Program-made: the position numbers and the translations under genes
Part shown: positions 22,167 through 33,080 of the stretch, piece after piece
Layout of the letters: the number at the start of each line of letters is the position of its first letter
How positions within the stretch are numbered: the stretch's first letter is position 1
NCBI RefSeq assembly: GCF_950295315.1
Contig: NC_080166.1
Span: forward strand, 97,345,141 to 97,409,140
Length of the DNA: 64,000 nt
Direction: 5' to 3'
From: Erinaceus europaeus
Lineage: Eukaryota > Chordata > Mammalia > Eulipotyphla > Erinaceidae
The notes under the pieces: generated by a model
What the model was told of the DNA's origin: nothing
The model's database searches: none
Seen by the model: the letters and a program-made list of their open reading frames with translations, nothing else

Positions 22167-22327
22167 GCGATCTCCTGGTAGGGGATGTCCGCCAGGCTGA
22201 AGCCCTTGGCCCCGTACGCCTGGCGGACCTCGCTGCAGCTCCGAGCCTTCACGTCCGCGCCGGCCGGGAGGGACAGCAGCAGTCCGGTGAAGGGAAGAAT
22301 CACAGCCCCGATCCAAGAAGAAGGCAT
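22165..22327 (-). CDS. GPC6: Glypican-6, coding exon 1 (54 codons plus 1 nt)
   Basis: Glypican-6 is a GPI-anchored heparan sulfate proteoglycan of the cell surface that modulates Wnt and Hedgehog signalling. This exon gives the N-terminus: a hydrophobic signal peptide (about residues 1-24, ending PAGA), then the first conserved Cys at residue 31 (context [10 protein letters not shown]), then [14 protein letters not shown]. The latter part matches my recollection of mammalian GPC6. The start is the ATG at 22327, with A at -3 (CACCATG). The exon ends in phase 1 and is followed by GTAAG. Compared with the human protein as I remember it, there is one extra Ser near the start (MPSSW versus MPSW), Phe-Thr replaces Leu-Leu in the signal peptide, and Ser follows the first Cys in place of Gly. 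The remaining exons lie beyond position 1. GPC4, the closest paralogue, is excluded by the sequence around DVKARSC, but that rests on memory. Confidence 0.95.

Positions 22328-22337
<10 letters not shown>
22165..22337 (-). other. Out-of-frame upstream ATG overlapping the GPC6 start
   Basis: An ATG at 22337 lies 10 nt upstream of the GPC6 ATG in the +1 frame. It stays open through the whole of exon 1, so in a spliced transcript it would overlap the main coding region. Its context (T at -3) is weak, so leaky scanning past it is expected. This holds only if the transcript starts upstream of 22337. Confidence 0.5.
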
Positions 22338-23258
<921 letters not shown>

Positions 23259-23573
23259 AGAGAGAGAAAATTATTTTATTTTCTGTTATTTTTCTTTCTC
23301 TTCCATTTTTTTTTCTGTTTTACATTCCACAATCTTCACTCTGACCCGAAATATTGTTCTTAATGGCACAAAAGAAATCTGGAAACACGGAGGGCTTTTA
23401 AAAGCTATTCATTTTAATTTTATGGAACTGTATTTTGTTAGTCTGAGGAGACACCAGTTCCAATTGTTGCTCTAAACGTAGGCAACAGTTCCTACCCGTT
23501 GAAACATGAAGTGTAGAAATGAGCCTATAGACATCCTAGGCATCCCATCTTCACCACCACCACATCCGCCCCA

Positions 23574-23578
23574 CACCA

Positions 23579-23631
<53 letters not shown>
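23574..23631. repeat. (CA)n followed by (GA)n
   Basis: About 11 CA and 17 GA units in succession. Confidence 0.95.
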
Positions 23632-23633
<2 letters not shown>

Positions 23634-23699
23634 ATGCACTCTCACCGCTGTCATTCATTTCTAGCTCTTTAGCTGTATTGTCTGTGGACACATTAGAAA

Positions 23700-23912
23700 C
23701 CAGGACTGGGCTGTTTATCTACTTGTTTGCTTTTGCAGCCCCAGGGAATGAACCCAGGCCTCTTGCTCGCAGGGGTCTGGTGAAGTGGTCCCTCTCTTTC
23801 CACCTCCTCAATTACTTGGTTTCATCCCTGGTGCACCCACTTGGTGCCAGCACTGTAACCCTGGGTCTTGGGCATAGTGAGGCACATGCTTTACCAGATA
23901 AGCCTTTTCCCA
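23700..23912 (-). mobile_element. Old SINE pair or single diverged SINE
   Basis: The plus strand reads GGGAATGAACCCAGGCCTC, then CCAGCACTGTAACCCTGGG..GGCACATGCTTTACCAGATAAGCC, resembling reversed SINE heads. Confidence 0.5.
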
Positions 23913-24274
23913 AAAATCCCAGGACTATTTTTTTGGCTACTCAGTTTTGATTCAAGACTAAAAGCATACCACCCTTTTTAAAATTACAAATGTTATCCAG
24001 TCTTGGCTCTAAAACCTGTAAACTGATGTTTCCAGTGTGTATGGAGGCAGCAATGAAGACAGGAAAGAGCAGGTCAGTGAATGCATGAAGGAAATTCTGG
24101 GGAGGAAAGTGAGAAGTGAGGTCTTCCTTTCTTCCTTCTTCCCCCAATGCTAGATTTAACATGCTCTTTCACTGGACAAAAGTCTTAAGTGTGGAACCAC
24201 TTCACTTCCTGTACTGCATTCAAGTTTGAGTTATGAGGGGAAGAGAGGGGGAGGAATGCAAGGTAACCTAATTT

Positions 24275-24490
24275 TTGTGGACTTTCTTTTTTTTTTCTTT
24301 TTACCTTTTTCCCCCACCATAATGTCCCTGAATGAGTCCACTAGCTCATTTCTTTTCATGAGAGAGAGAGAGAGAGAGGGAAAGAGAGAGGCCTGCAATA
24401 CTGTTCCTCTGCTCTTGATGTTTCCAGCCAGCAGGTGGGGGTCACAGGGACTTGAACCCAAGTTCTCACACATCCTTCTCTACATCCATT
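24275..24490 (-). mobile_element. SINE, old family
   Basis: (GA)n block, CAATACTGTTCCTCTGCTC, CAGCAGGTGGGGGTCACAGGGACTTGAACCC and TCTACATCC on the plus strand. This is the reverse of a head with a GGGTTCAAGTCCC B-box-like motif. Confidence 0.6.
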
Positions 24491-24775
24491 AAGGTAGTTA
24501 AATCTAAGACCAACAAAAGTGATGATTCTTACTCTTTTGTGTCAACACAACATCCAGAAACAACTATAGTGTCAGGTTTATTTGTATCATGCTCACCTCT
24601 TAATACCCAGAATGACTTATGAAATTGCAGTCAGTCTAGCCATTGTCACTGTCAGAGTTATCAGGGAACACAGTGGGTACATTTCTTTCTTCTTTTTAAT
24701 TCCTCTGTTCTTACTCCACTGAAAAGTCCCAAAGTTTAGGAATCCACCACATATAAAGTATAGAAATGCCTGAAA

Positions 24776-25110
24776 GGGGGCCTGGTGGTGGCTCACTAGG
24801 TTAAGTGCACATATTACTGCTAATCACAAGGACCCTGGTTTGAGTCCTCAGACTCCCAGCTGAAGGGCAGGGGATGCATCATGAGTAGTGAAGCAGGTCT
24901 GCAGCTGTCTATCTTTCTCTCCCCTCTTCCCTCTCTCTCTCTCTTTCTCTCTCTCTCTCCCAGTTCTTTCTGTCCTCTCTCAATTTCTCTCTGTCCCATC
25001 TAATAAAAAATTGAGAAAAAAAATAAAAAATATCCACCAAGAGTGGTGGATTCACAATACCAGCACTGAGCCCCAGCAGTAAACCTAGTGGCAATTTAAA
25101 AGAAAAAATT
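24776..25110 (+). mobile_element. SINE, family A-like long form
   Basis: GGCCTGGTGGTGGCTCACTAGGTTAAGTGC, GAAGCAGGTCTGCAGCTGTCTATC, a CT-rich block, AAGAGTGGTGGATTCACAA and ACTGAGCCCCAGCAGTAAACC. Confidence 0.88.
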
Positions 25111-26154
25111 GTTTTGCTTACTTAGAGTGATTTTTTTTTTCTTTTCCACAACTCCATAGCTAATCATTTATTTTGGAAAAGAAACAATATGGCATATTTT
25201 TCCTCTTGGAATGTTAGCACAAGCCTTGCTTTCATGATATTGTGCTAATAGACTTAAATCACTAAACCTATTCTCCAAATCTCATATCAAAATAAGAATA
25301 AAATATATTCTAATGCCCTGTAGGCAAATGATAAGATGGTCAGGTTCAGGAATTACTATGCCCAGGTGCTTAATTCCACAATATTTAACATGGTCAACTT
25401 CAAGATTCAGTTTCTGTCAAAGCCAGGGATAAACACTGTGCCAGAAAAAAAGGGGTGAAAAACATAGTTTACCCTGTCACCACACTGGGATTCACTGTAA
25501 TTTGCCTAAACCCCAGAGAAAATGATGCAATATAAAAGATGCTTGAGGTGGAGCAAGAAGGGATAAAATGTACTATGTATGGTTTGAATTATTTGAAAAT
25601 CAATCATTAATTATTTAATAAGCATTCACTGCAACAACACTGCACTTTAGGTTAATGTGCATAGCTCTTACACTTATTAAATGGCCATAGGAATTATGGC
25701 AAAGCCTGTATATTAAAAGAATCATATCTTAATCATGTATAAATAAATGGGTTCAATCCCATCAGTAGGGGCAAACAACTCAGTGTTGCTTTGTGAACAC
25801 GTCAGAACAAAGAGTTAAGTAAGTTGTTTTACTAGTGTTTTCTACCCCTACTTCACCCCCCTGACCCGATAAAGTAACACTAAACACTATTGGAGGCAAT
25901 ATTACAAGCAAAGTTAAACATTGAAGCTTAGAGCAACGTAAGACAAAAATTTGGTCCTGAGCACTGAATGTCAGGGAAGTCCATAGAAGAAGACTGATTA
26001 GAAAGAGAATTTGTATTAAAGGCATTGGTTAGATACTGTACATGTAGTACTAAACTCCAACAGCAGTGTTTATGTTGTATATGCTTGGGGGAAGGTTAGA
26101 TGCATGTAGAACAACTTAGCATATAAAAATCAGAATAAAAAAGAGAAATAGAAA
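25111..26154. other. Unrecognised intergenic sequence
   Basis: No gene or clear repeat. The 81-codon frame at 25780-26025 has no supporting feature. Confidence 0.6.
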
Positions 26155-26480
26155 TCTAGGGACCATATAGTGACATACATGGTTGAGTATATACATCACC
26201 ACATGCAAGGACCCCAGTTAAAGTCACCGGGCCCCACCTGTAAGGGGGAACAAAAATCTCTCTTCCTCTCTCTCTCTGAAACTCCCTCTCTCCTCCCCTT
26301 TCTATTTCTCTCTGTCCTATAAAATATATGAAAGAAAAAAGAAAAAAAGAAAAAGAAAAAAAAAACCAAAAAACACTGGAAACAGTGGATTCATTGTACA
26401 TTCATCAAGTCCCAAGAACAACCCTGGTAGTAAAGAAATAAAAAAGAAAAAGAAGGAAGAAAGAAAGGAAAGAAAGAAAC
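26155..26480 (+). mobile_element. SINE, long form, diverged
   Basis: GACCATATAGTGACATACATGGTTGAG, CACATGCAAGGACCCCAG, a CT-rich block, AACAGTGGATTCATTG and CAACCCTGGTAG, then a GAAA-rich tail. Confidence 0.78.
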
Positions 26481-28492
26481 CACAATTGTAAAGGCTTCAG
26501 GTGATAGAGATGAGAATAAGAAGACTGAAGAAGAAAAAGATAAGTTTTACTGAATGAATTACCTTGATTTCAACCTGGGTTCCTAACATACACACACAAA
26601 ATATTAAAAAATAAACAATTAAAACTTATTTTAAAATTGTATATCTTGAGGGGAAAAATATGGTTTATTTACTGGGAAAATAAGGCTCTTTTTATACAGC
26701 ACTTTTGAATCTCAGCTGTCTTTAACAACAACCTACTGAGCAGAAAGTGAATGGAGCCTCCGAGGCTTTGAGTTATACAGAGAGAGAGAGAGAAAAAAAA
26801 AAAGAAAGAAAGAAAAGAAAGAAAAGAAAAAGGCAAAAGGCTTATTTGGAGGAACAATCCCAGGCCAAACATCAGTTGCAGGACCATGAGCTCTTCTTCC
26901 ATGTCACCCTTGCCTTGAATGTGTCTAGGGACAAGGAATGAGTTATAATTGGTCCACATTAGTCATGGTGATTTTTTTTTCCCCTCTTTCAAGTAGTACA
27001 AGAATAGGCACAAGACCATGTGGAGATTTCTGAGAAGTATGTTATTTCTACTTATAGGCAAGAATTACACTAGCCCAAAGGTCTAGGAGACAAGGTATGG
27101 CCAATAGATAAGGACAAAAAGAACCTAGATTCTGTGTTTCATATTTAGTCACCATACCAACCTTGGGACCATCAACTTCTGAACTTCTAATTAAATAATC
27201 CATAAATATCCTTCTAGTGTATGTCACTGTCAGTTATTCTGCTATTTACAAATGAAAAAGTGCATGTTAAAAAAGAGTCAGAGAGAACGCAAGGGACTGA
27301 GTTGTAAAAAAAAAAAGTTTTTTTAGTCTGGATAGTATCCTGGAATTCAATTGAGAAGGAAATTTTCATATACAAAGCAAAACATTAAAGATTTAAAAAA
27401 AAAAAGGAAAATGATACTTGAGTAACAATAAAGAATAGTGAAAATTTTAGTAGTGAAATCAGGTGGTTTCCACATGGAGTTATACATGAAATTGGTGAAA
27501 ATAATATAGAGAGATCAGATAAAACTGGTTATAGTATGGTAACTCTATGTCAAAGTCATTAAAATGTAGTTAGGAATTTTTTCTTAGAGTGGTTTTGAAC
27601 ATTGTGGAAGAATGAGAAACTAGACATGGACAGATATTAAAATTCAATGTGATTTTCTTTTGGAAGATTGACTTTTAAGGATGCATCTTACTTATCTAAA
27701 TTCTGTAAGCTTTATTACACTAAACATGAGTTCCTTTTATAATTAGCAAAATGCTCTTTTAACATATATGCACATGAGGACAACATATATTTTGTTTGAC
27801 AAACTAAAAGACCCTGACCTGAACTTATATACATAAAGCAAATAGTAGTGAGTACTTTTTATAAGAAAAAAACTTTTTGGTATGAAAATCTAGTTGACTC
27901 TTTCAGCCTTAAATTAAAAGGACAAAACAGAATTCACAATTAATTTACTCAGTTATGCCAATTCACGAATGAGAAACTGGTGAATTTTGAGGGCTTTTTT
28001 TCCCCTGTGTGTATCACATCAAAGGAAGACAAATAATTTCAAACAAAATCTTATGAAAACAAGTGAATGAACTTCAAGTGTCCATACCATGTCTCAGCCT
28101 GGCACAAATCAAAATCGCTTAGTTAACCTGCCTCTTGAGAAACAGGACCTGTAATGAAAAAACTGTCAGAAATTTAGCAACAGTAGCTCTGCCAGGTGCC
28201 CTGATAATGGAAAGGTTGCTGAGTGACAGAGAAAGAAAAGGTAAACTTTGGTGAACAATGACCAGAAATGGTGAAAATAATGTTTCATTTCCTTAGTCAA
28301 CATTTCTACATAATCAAATTTTTATGATGGGGTTAACTTTATTAAGCCTTAACAATATAACTAGTACTAATATAAACCAGTTAAAATCGTATCTTTAGGG
28401 TAACCACGAGCCAGTGGATTACTAATACTTTTGGGAAAATCCAGATACCAAGGGACAACAGATTTTTCTTATCTGGTAATATTCCTCTGAGA
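26481..28492. other. Unrecognised intergenic sequence
   Basis: (GA)n/(GAAA)n at about 26780-26830 and A-runs near 27306 and 27395. Nothing else supported across 2 kb. Confidence 0.6.
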
Positions 28493-28720
28493 GGGGCTAG
28501 GCAGTTGATCACAAAGATTGCAATGCTCAAGGACCCAGGTTCAAGGCCCTGCCTGGTTCTTACTTGCAGAGGGGAAGCTTCAGGAGTGGTGAAGCAGTTC
28601 TATATATCTATCTACCTATCTATCTATCTATCTATCTATCATCTATCTATACATCTATCTATCTCACCCCACTTTCAACTTCTCCCTGTCTCAACTCAAA
28701 ATAAATGTAACTTTTAAATA
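28493..28720 (+). mobile_element. SINE, family B, with an internal (TATC)n expansion
   Basis: GGGGCTAGGCAGTTGATC, CAAGGACCCAGGTTCAAGGCCC and GAGTGGTGAAGCAG, then (TATC)n at about 28601-28663 replacing the usual CT block, then an AAATAAATG tail. Confidence 0.82.
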
Positions 28721-28974
28721 TTTACATAAGACACTGAAGCCAGGGGTGAAGTTATATGTTCAACATTTTTTTACATAATAATTATGTCAGGGTTTATCCA
28801 AAAAATGGAAAGAGCTGTACATTTTATTTACATATATGCCAGAGACATAGACAATGACAGTTTTGCACATATCTTTAATCATTACTTACATTCATTGGAC
28901 TTATAACAATCATAAAAAAGTTTAGATGAAACATGAATGAAGGCATTGAAATGACTAAAAACACTATTAATATT

Positions 28975-29256
28975 TTTTTATTATTTATTTTCCCTTTTGT
29001 TGCCCTTGTTGTTTTGTAGTTGTAGCTATTGTTGTTATTGATGGCATCGTTGTTGGATAGTACAGAAAGAAATTGAGAGAGGAGGGGAAGACAGAGGGGG
29101 GAGAGAAAGACAGACACCTGTAGACCTGCTTCACTGCTTGTGAAGCGACCCCCTGCAAGTGGGGACCCAGGGGCTGGAACTGGGAGCCTTACACTGGTCC
29201 TTGTCCTTGTGCTTTGTGCCACATGCGCTTAACCTGCTGCACTACCGCCTGAGTTC
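28975..29256 (-). mobile_element. SINE, family A
   Basis: The plus strand reads CCCTTTTGTTGCCCTTGTTGTTTTG, GGATAGTACAGAAAGAAATTGAG, GACCTGCTTCACTGCTTGTGAAGCG and GCGCTTAACCTGCTGCACTACC. Confidence 0.92.
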
Positions 29257-30192
29257 CATGCCTAGAAATGCATTTTAAGTTATTAAGTACATTTAAATAT
29301 GAAGTAACAAGATATTTACTTTCAAAAACTGCGGTTAAGATCACTCTCTGCCTTGAAAACAATTTTAGCAAAAGTCATACTGGCTAAGCATTATTTTATA
29401 GCTTCATGCAAAAAAGCTAATTATACATAAGAAAAGTGTTTCTTTTTGACTTTATGTCTCACATAATTAATAGATGGCTTCAACAATATCACTATTTAGA
29501 GCTCACATGTTCTTGAAGTGTTTCCATATCAGATATGTAAATCTAAGGGTGACAGAGATGAAAACACTATTGAAGATTAACAAGCTTGCATGTTTGTAGT
29601 TCATAAAAATAGGCCATTTAACCTTGTCTTACTTGTTATAGATTCAGATATTAATGTTCTGAAAGATGATTCTGCAGCTAAGCAGTAATTTGACATACCT
29701 AGATTATTGAAATCATACATCTTGGCAGTCATTACTACAGTGCTTTTGCTTTTGTGAAAGATGAATGGCCCTTTGCATAGTTTTCAGATTACCTGACACC
29801 TTAAACAATGACAGTTCTCCAAGCAAGTGTTTTGACAGCATAAGCTTATCTGTCAAGGAATAGGTCTTCACAAGTTGCTAACTTTCATCAGTGAATACCT
29901 TAACACTATTAAGTAAAATGATTTCTGAGAATATAAAAGCCTTAGCTTAGTTAGCTATCATTAGTTATTTCAACATTAAATAAACACCATGGTAGACTTA
30001 ATTTCTCGAAAAAAGAAAAACTTATGATCCTGTAAATCACTGCTGACATAAACTTTTTCACTACAACTGTAGTAAAATACTACCTCCTGGTCTTTAAACT
30101 ATATAGACAGAACTGGCTTCTCTGATTATGTATTCTGTTTCTTTTCACAATCTAATATCTCTCTAAAAGAAGAGGAAAACCACTCTACAATC
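29257..30192. other. Unrecognised intergenic sequence
   Basis: AT-rich; nothing supported. Confidence 0.6.
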
Positions 30193-30424
30193 ACTTTGAG
30201 GGAGCTGGGTGGTGGCATATCTGGCTGAGTGCACATTACAAGAAGAATCAGGTTCAAGACCCCCCTAGTTCTCACCTGCAGGGGGAAAACTTCACAAGTA
30301 GTGAAACAGATCTACAGGTTTATCTCTCCCTCTCTCTCCTCCTCCCCTCTCCATTTCTGACTGCCTCTATCCAATAAATAAATAAAGGTAATAAATTTTA
30401 AAAGATAAAAAAGAGTTACTTTGA
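30193..30424 (+). mobile_element. SINE, family B, with short TSD
   Basis: The body is 30200-30417 with ACTTTGA on both sides (30193-30199, 30418-30424). Head GGGTGGTGGCATATCTGGCTGAGTGC, tail CTATCCAATAAATAAATAAA. Confidence 0.87.
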
Positions 30425-30639
30425 TAAACACATCCAGAAATGATTTCATTGTTAGAATTTGGAAACATTTTAAAGGGTATTAATGTGATTAAGTTGTGCA
30501 ACTTAAAATCATGCTTCAATATGAAGTAACTGTTAACAATGAGAGGCAATCTGACCTTTCTAAATTGTAATGATCAACACGTTCAAAGCTTTTTTTTTTT
30601 TTTTAATTTGGAAAGATTTCTATTAACTTCAATGTTGGG

Positions 30640-31362
30640 CAACCCTGAGGTATATTTACATAACTACTAGAACTGTCCTGCCTGCAGGGCATTGGTTTAA
30701 TCCCCACTGGTTCATACTCCCTTTTTGCTCCGCCCCCTCTCCTAGACACACCCTGATTTCCACCAGTCTCTTTTCGCTCCACCCTCTCTACATCACATCC
30801 TGTTTCCACCCTACTTGGCAAATATATATACAACTGCTCTTCTGTTTGAACACACTTGGGATTGCCTTCTGGCTCCTAGAGTCCCAAAGTCTCTCTCCTG
30901 AGATGCTAGAACTGCTTGAGTTCCTGATCCCTCTCCCACACAGCAGCCTAGGTTGGCTCCAGTCGAGTTCTCTCCAACCCAGAGAGCATTTGCTCGGGAA
31001 GAAACACCCTCAGGCTATCCCTGCACTTCAAGCTTGATTAAGATCATCCAGTTTTATTGTAAGCATAGATACTAAAACTAACAGGGAAAGACAGCTGCTG
31101 GTGGAATGCAGGACTTCCATGCCTGAGTCTCCTGGTATCATCACTGAACTCTGTGAGTACCCATTCATTTGGGAAACTGACGATCCTTCCTAGCCGACTG
31201 AATCCACATGGATCCCAGTCACTTTCAAATCCAGCAACAAGCAGCTCCTGACAGCTTTCAACCTGACGCTGTTGACTGGCTACGGAAGAAGGGCAAACAC
31301 TAGAAGAAGAAGAAGAAGAAGAAGAAGAAGAAGAAGAAGAAGAAGAAGAAGAAGAAGAAGAA
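30640..31362 (+). mobile_element. Composite non-autonomous retroposon with a LINE-type 3' end and AAG tail
   Basis: The last about 45 bp before the tail (31258-31303, CAACCTGACGCTGTTGACTG..GGGCAAACACTAG) match the 3' end of the LINE at 43985-45590. An AAG repeat runs to about 31361. The upstream body is not recognised: it has GGTTTAATCC near 30694 (B-box-like), a TATATATA stretch near 30823 and moderately GC-rich sequence. A 31-codon frame (31208-31303) reads into the shared end and stops at the shared TAG. The 5' boundary is uncertain. It could be a SINE, a LINE deletion derivative or a chimeric retrocopy. Confidence 0.55.
31301..31361. repeat. (AAG)n tail
   Basis: About 20 AAG units beginning at the TAG of the shared LINE 3' end. 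Confidence 0.95.
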
Positions 31363-31646
31363 TCACTGGACTCACATGTATTTGAGTGGTACCCTGAATT
31401 TTCTCTCTCTCTCTCTCTCTCTCTCTCAACAATTCTTAGAAGAATTAAATAATAAAATGCATCTTTTTAACATATACATTCACAAATCATAAATATTAGA
31501 AAGAAAAAAAGTGAAATTTTAAATGGATTCTGTTTCATCTACTAGTGCATATAAAGTTAATAACTCAACAAATTAAACTTCTTTTGTCTAAAATAAAATA
31601 AAATAAGTTAAAACTTCTCTTTTGAGCATTACCCTTAGAGAAGTGC

Positions 31647-31963
31647 TTTTTTTTTTTTTGTTTGCCTCCAGGGTTATTTCTAGGGCTTGGTATCAGCACT
31701 ACAAATCCACTGCTCCTGGAGGCCATTTTTCCCATTCTGTTGCCCTTGTTGTTACTCTTGTTGTCACTGCTGTTGTTGGATAGGACAGAGAGAAACCAAG
31801 AGTGGAGGGGAGACAGAGAGAGGGAGAGAAAGACAGACACCTGCAGACCTGCTTCATCGCTTGTGAAGTGACCCCCCCCTGCAGGTGGGGAGCCAGGGGC
31901 TTCGAGTGCCATTGCCATGTGCACTTAACCTGCTGCACTAGCTGCTGCACTGCCCAACCCTGC
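31647..31963 (-). mobile_element. SINE, family A long form
   Basis: The plus strand reads TGCCTCCAGGGTTATTTCTAGG, CCACTGCTCCTGGAGGCC, GGATAGGACAGAGAGAAACC, GACCTGCTTCATCGCTTGTG and CACTTAACCTGCTGCACTAG. Confidence 0.92.
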
Positions 31964-32451
31964 CTTTTTTTTTTTCTACTTTTTTCTTTCAGAGCAAACC
32001 TAAAGAAGAGGTTAGAGGCAATGTTCTGGAGGTTAAGCCACCTCCCTAGTTTATCTGTATTTAGTGGGCACAGTCACACACTGTACAGAAACTATAAAAA
32101 ATTATTGTTCCTAAAAAAAGTGAAGGGAGAGAAAACATTCAGTCTGTATTAACGCATAACACTACAAAGAAAAATTCAAAGAGCTGACATATGCAGTTAA
32201 ATAGTGACAATGACATAAGATACCAATAACTACACTAAAACATTTTACATTATCCTTTGTCAGAAATTAAAATTCTCCATGCTATTTAATGATCTCATAT
32301 GAAGAGTTTAGGCTGAGTTCTAAAACAGAAATCAATGGTTTCCTTACAGTGAATTCTATTTCTTAGGCAAGTTACAAGGATAATATTTTTTACTTATGTA
32401 GCCCTGTTAGCTCAACCATTTCCACTAGTGACTGAAAAAAATGTATATGGA
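31964..32451. other. Unrecognised intergenic sequence
   Basis: Nothing supported. Confidence 0.6.
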
Positions 32452-32683
32452 GGGAGTCGGGTGGTAGTGCAGCGGGTTAAGTGCATGTGGTGCAAAGCAC
32501 AAGGACCAGCGTAAGGACTCCGGTTCTAGTCCAGGCTCCCCACTTGTAGGGGAGTTGCTTCACAGGCGGTGAAGCAGGTCAGCAGGTGTCTCTCTTTCTC
32601 TGCCCCTCTGCCTTCCCCTCCTCTCTCAATTTCTTATTGTCTTATCCAATGATGACATCAACAACAATAAAAACAAGGGCAAC
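32452..32683 (+). mobile_element. SINE, family A
   Basis: GGGAGTCGGGTGGTAGTGCAGCGGGTTAAGTGC, GGTTCTAGTCC, CACAGGCGGTGAAGCAGG and GACATCAACAACAATAAAAAC, then (AT)n. Confidence 0.93.
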
Positions 32684-32914
32684 AATATATATATATATAT
32701 GGACATCAGTTGTACAAAGAACTTTTCTTCCTCAATATAATCATTACTCTAAATAGTATGGACAAAAATTTAGCAATAAAATGTCTTCCTTACTGTGTCA
32801 GAAAAAAATTTTCTTTTTTCATTTTCTTATGTGGTCAGATGAACCCTGTAACATATTCCCTTTCAATGCTGATATTTTTATTTTATTATTATTGTTTTTA
32901 AGAGTTACATGCAG
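32684..32914. other. Short (AT)n and unrecognised sequence
   Basis: (AT)n at about 32683-32700; nothing else supported. Confidence 0.5.
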
Positions 32915-33080
32915 GGGTTAGAGAAATCACCCCTTAGGTAAGATATATATGTACATGACTCAGGTTTGAGCCCCTGGCATCACATGAGAGATGTCATGGA
33001 ACTAGAGGAAACTCCTGTCCTGTGGTGTCTCTTTCTGTCCCTCTGTCTGAGTGAAAAATCCACCTTGAAGCTGTGAATTT
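32915..33080 (+). mobile_element. SINE, old tRNA-derived family
   Basis: GGGGTTAGAGAAATCACC, GACTCAGGTTTGAGCCCCTGGCATCACATGAGAG and TGGTGTCTCTTTCTGTCCC. Same body type as at 41565. Confidence 0.65.

Noticed and set aside
28601..28663. CRISPR-like array
   Set aside because: The TATC tetranucleotide arrays here and at 52573-52626 are microsatellites with no spacers, in a mammalian context.
30640..31060. A solo LTR of an endogenous retrovirus
   Set aside because: The TATA-like stretch suggested an LTR, but no TG..CA ends, primer-binding site or polypurine tract could be seen, and the 3' end matches a LINE instead.
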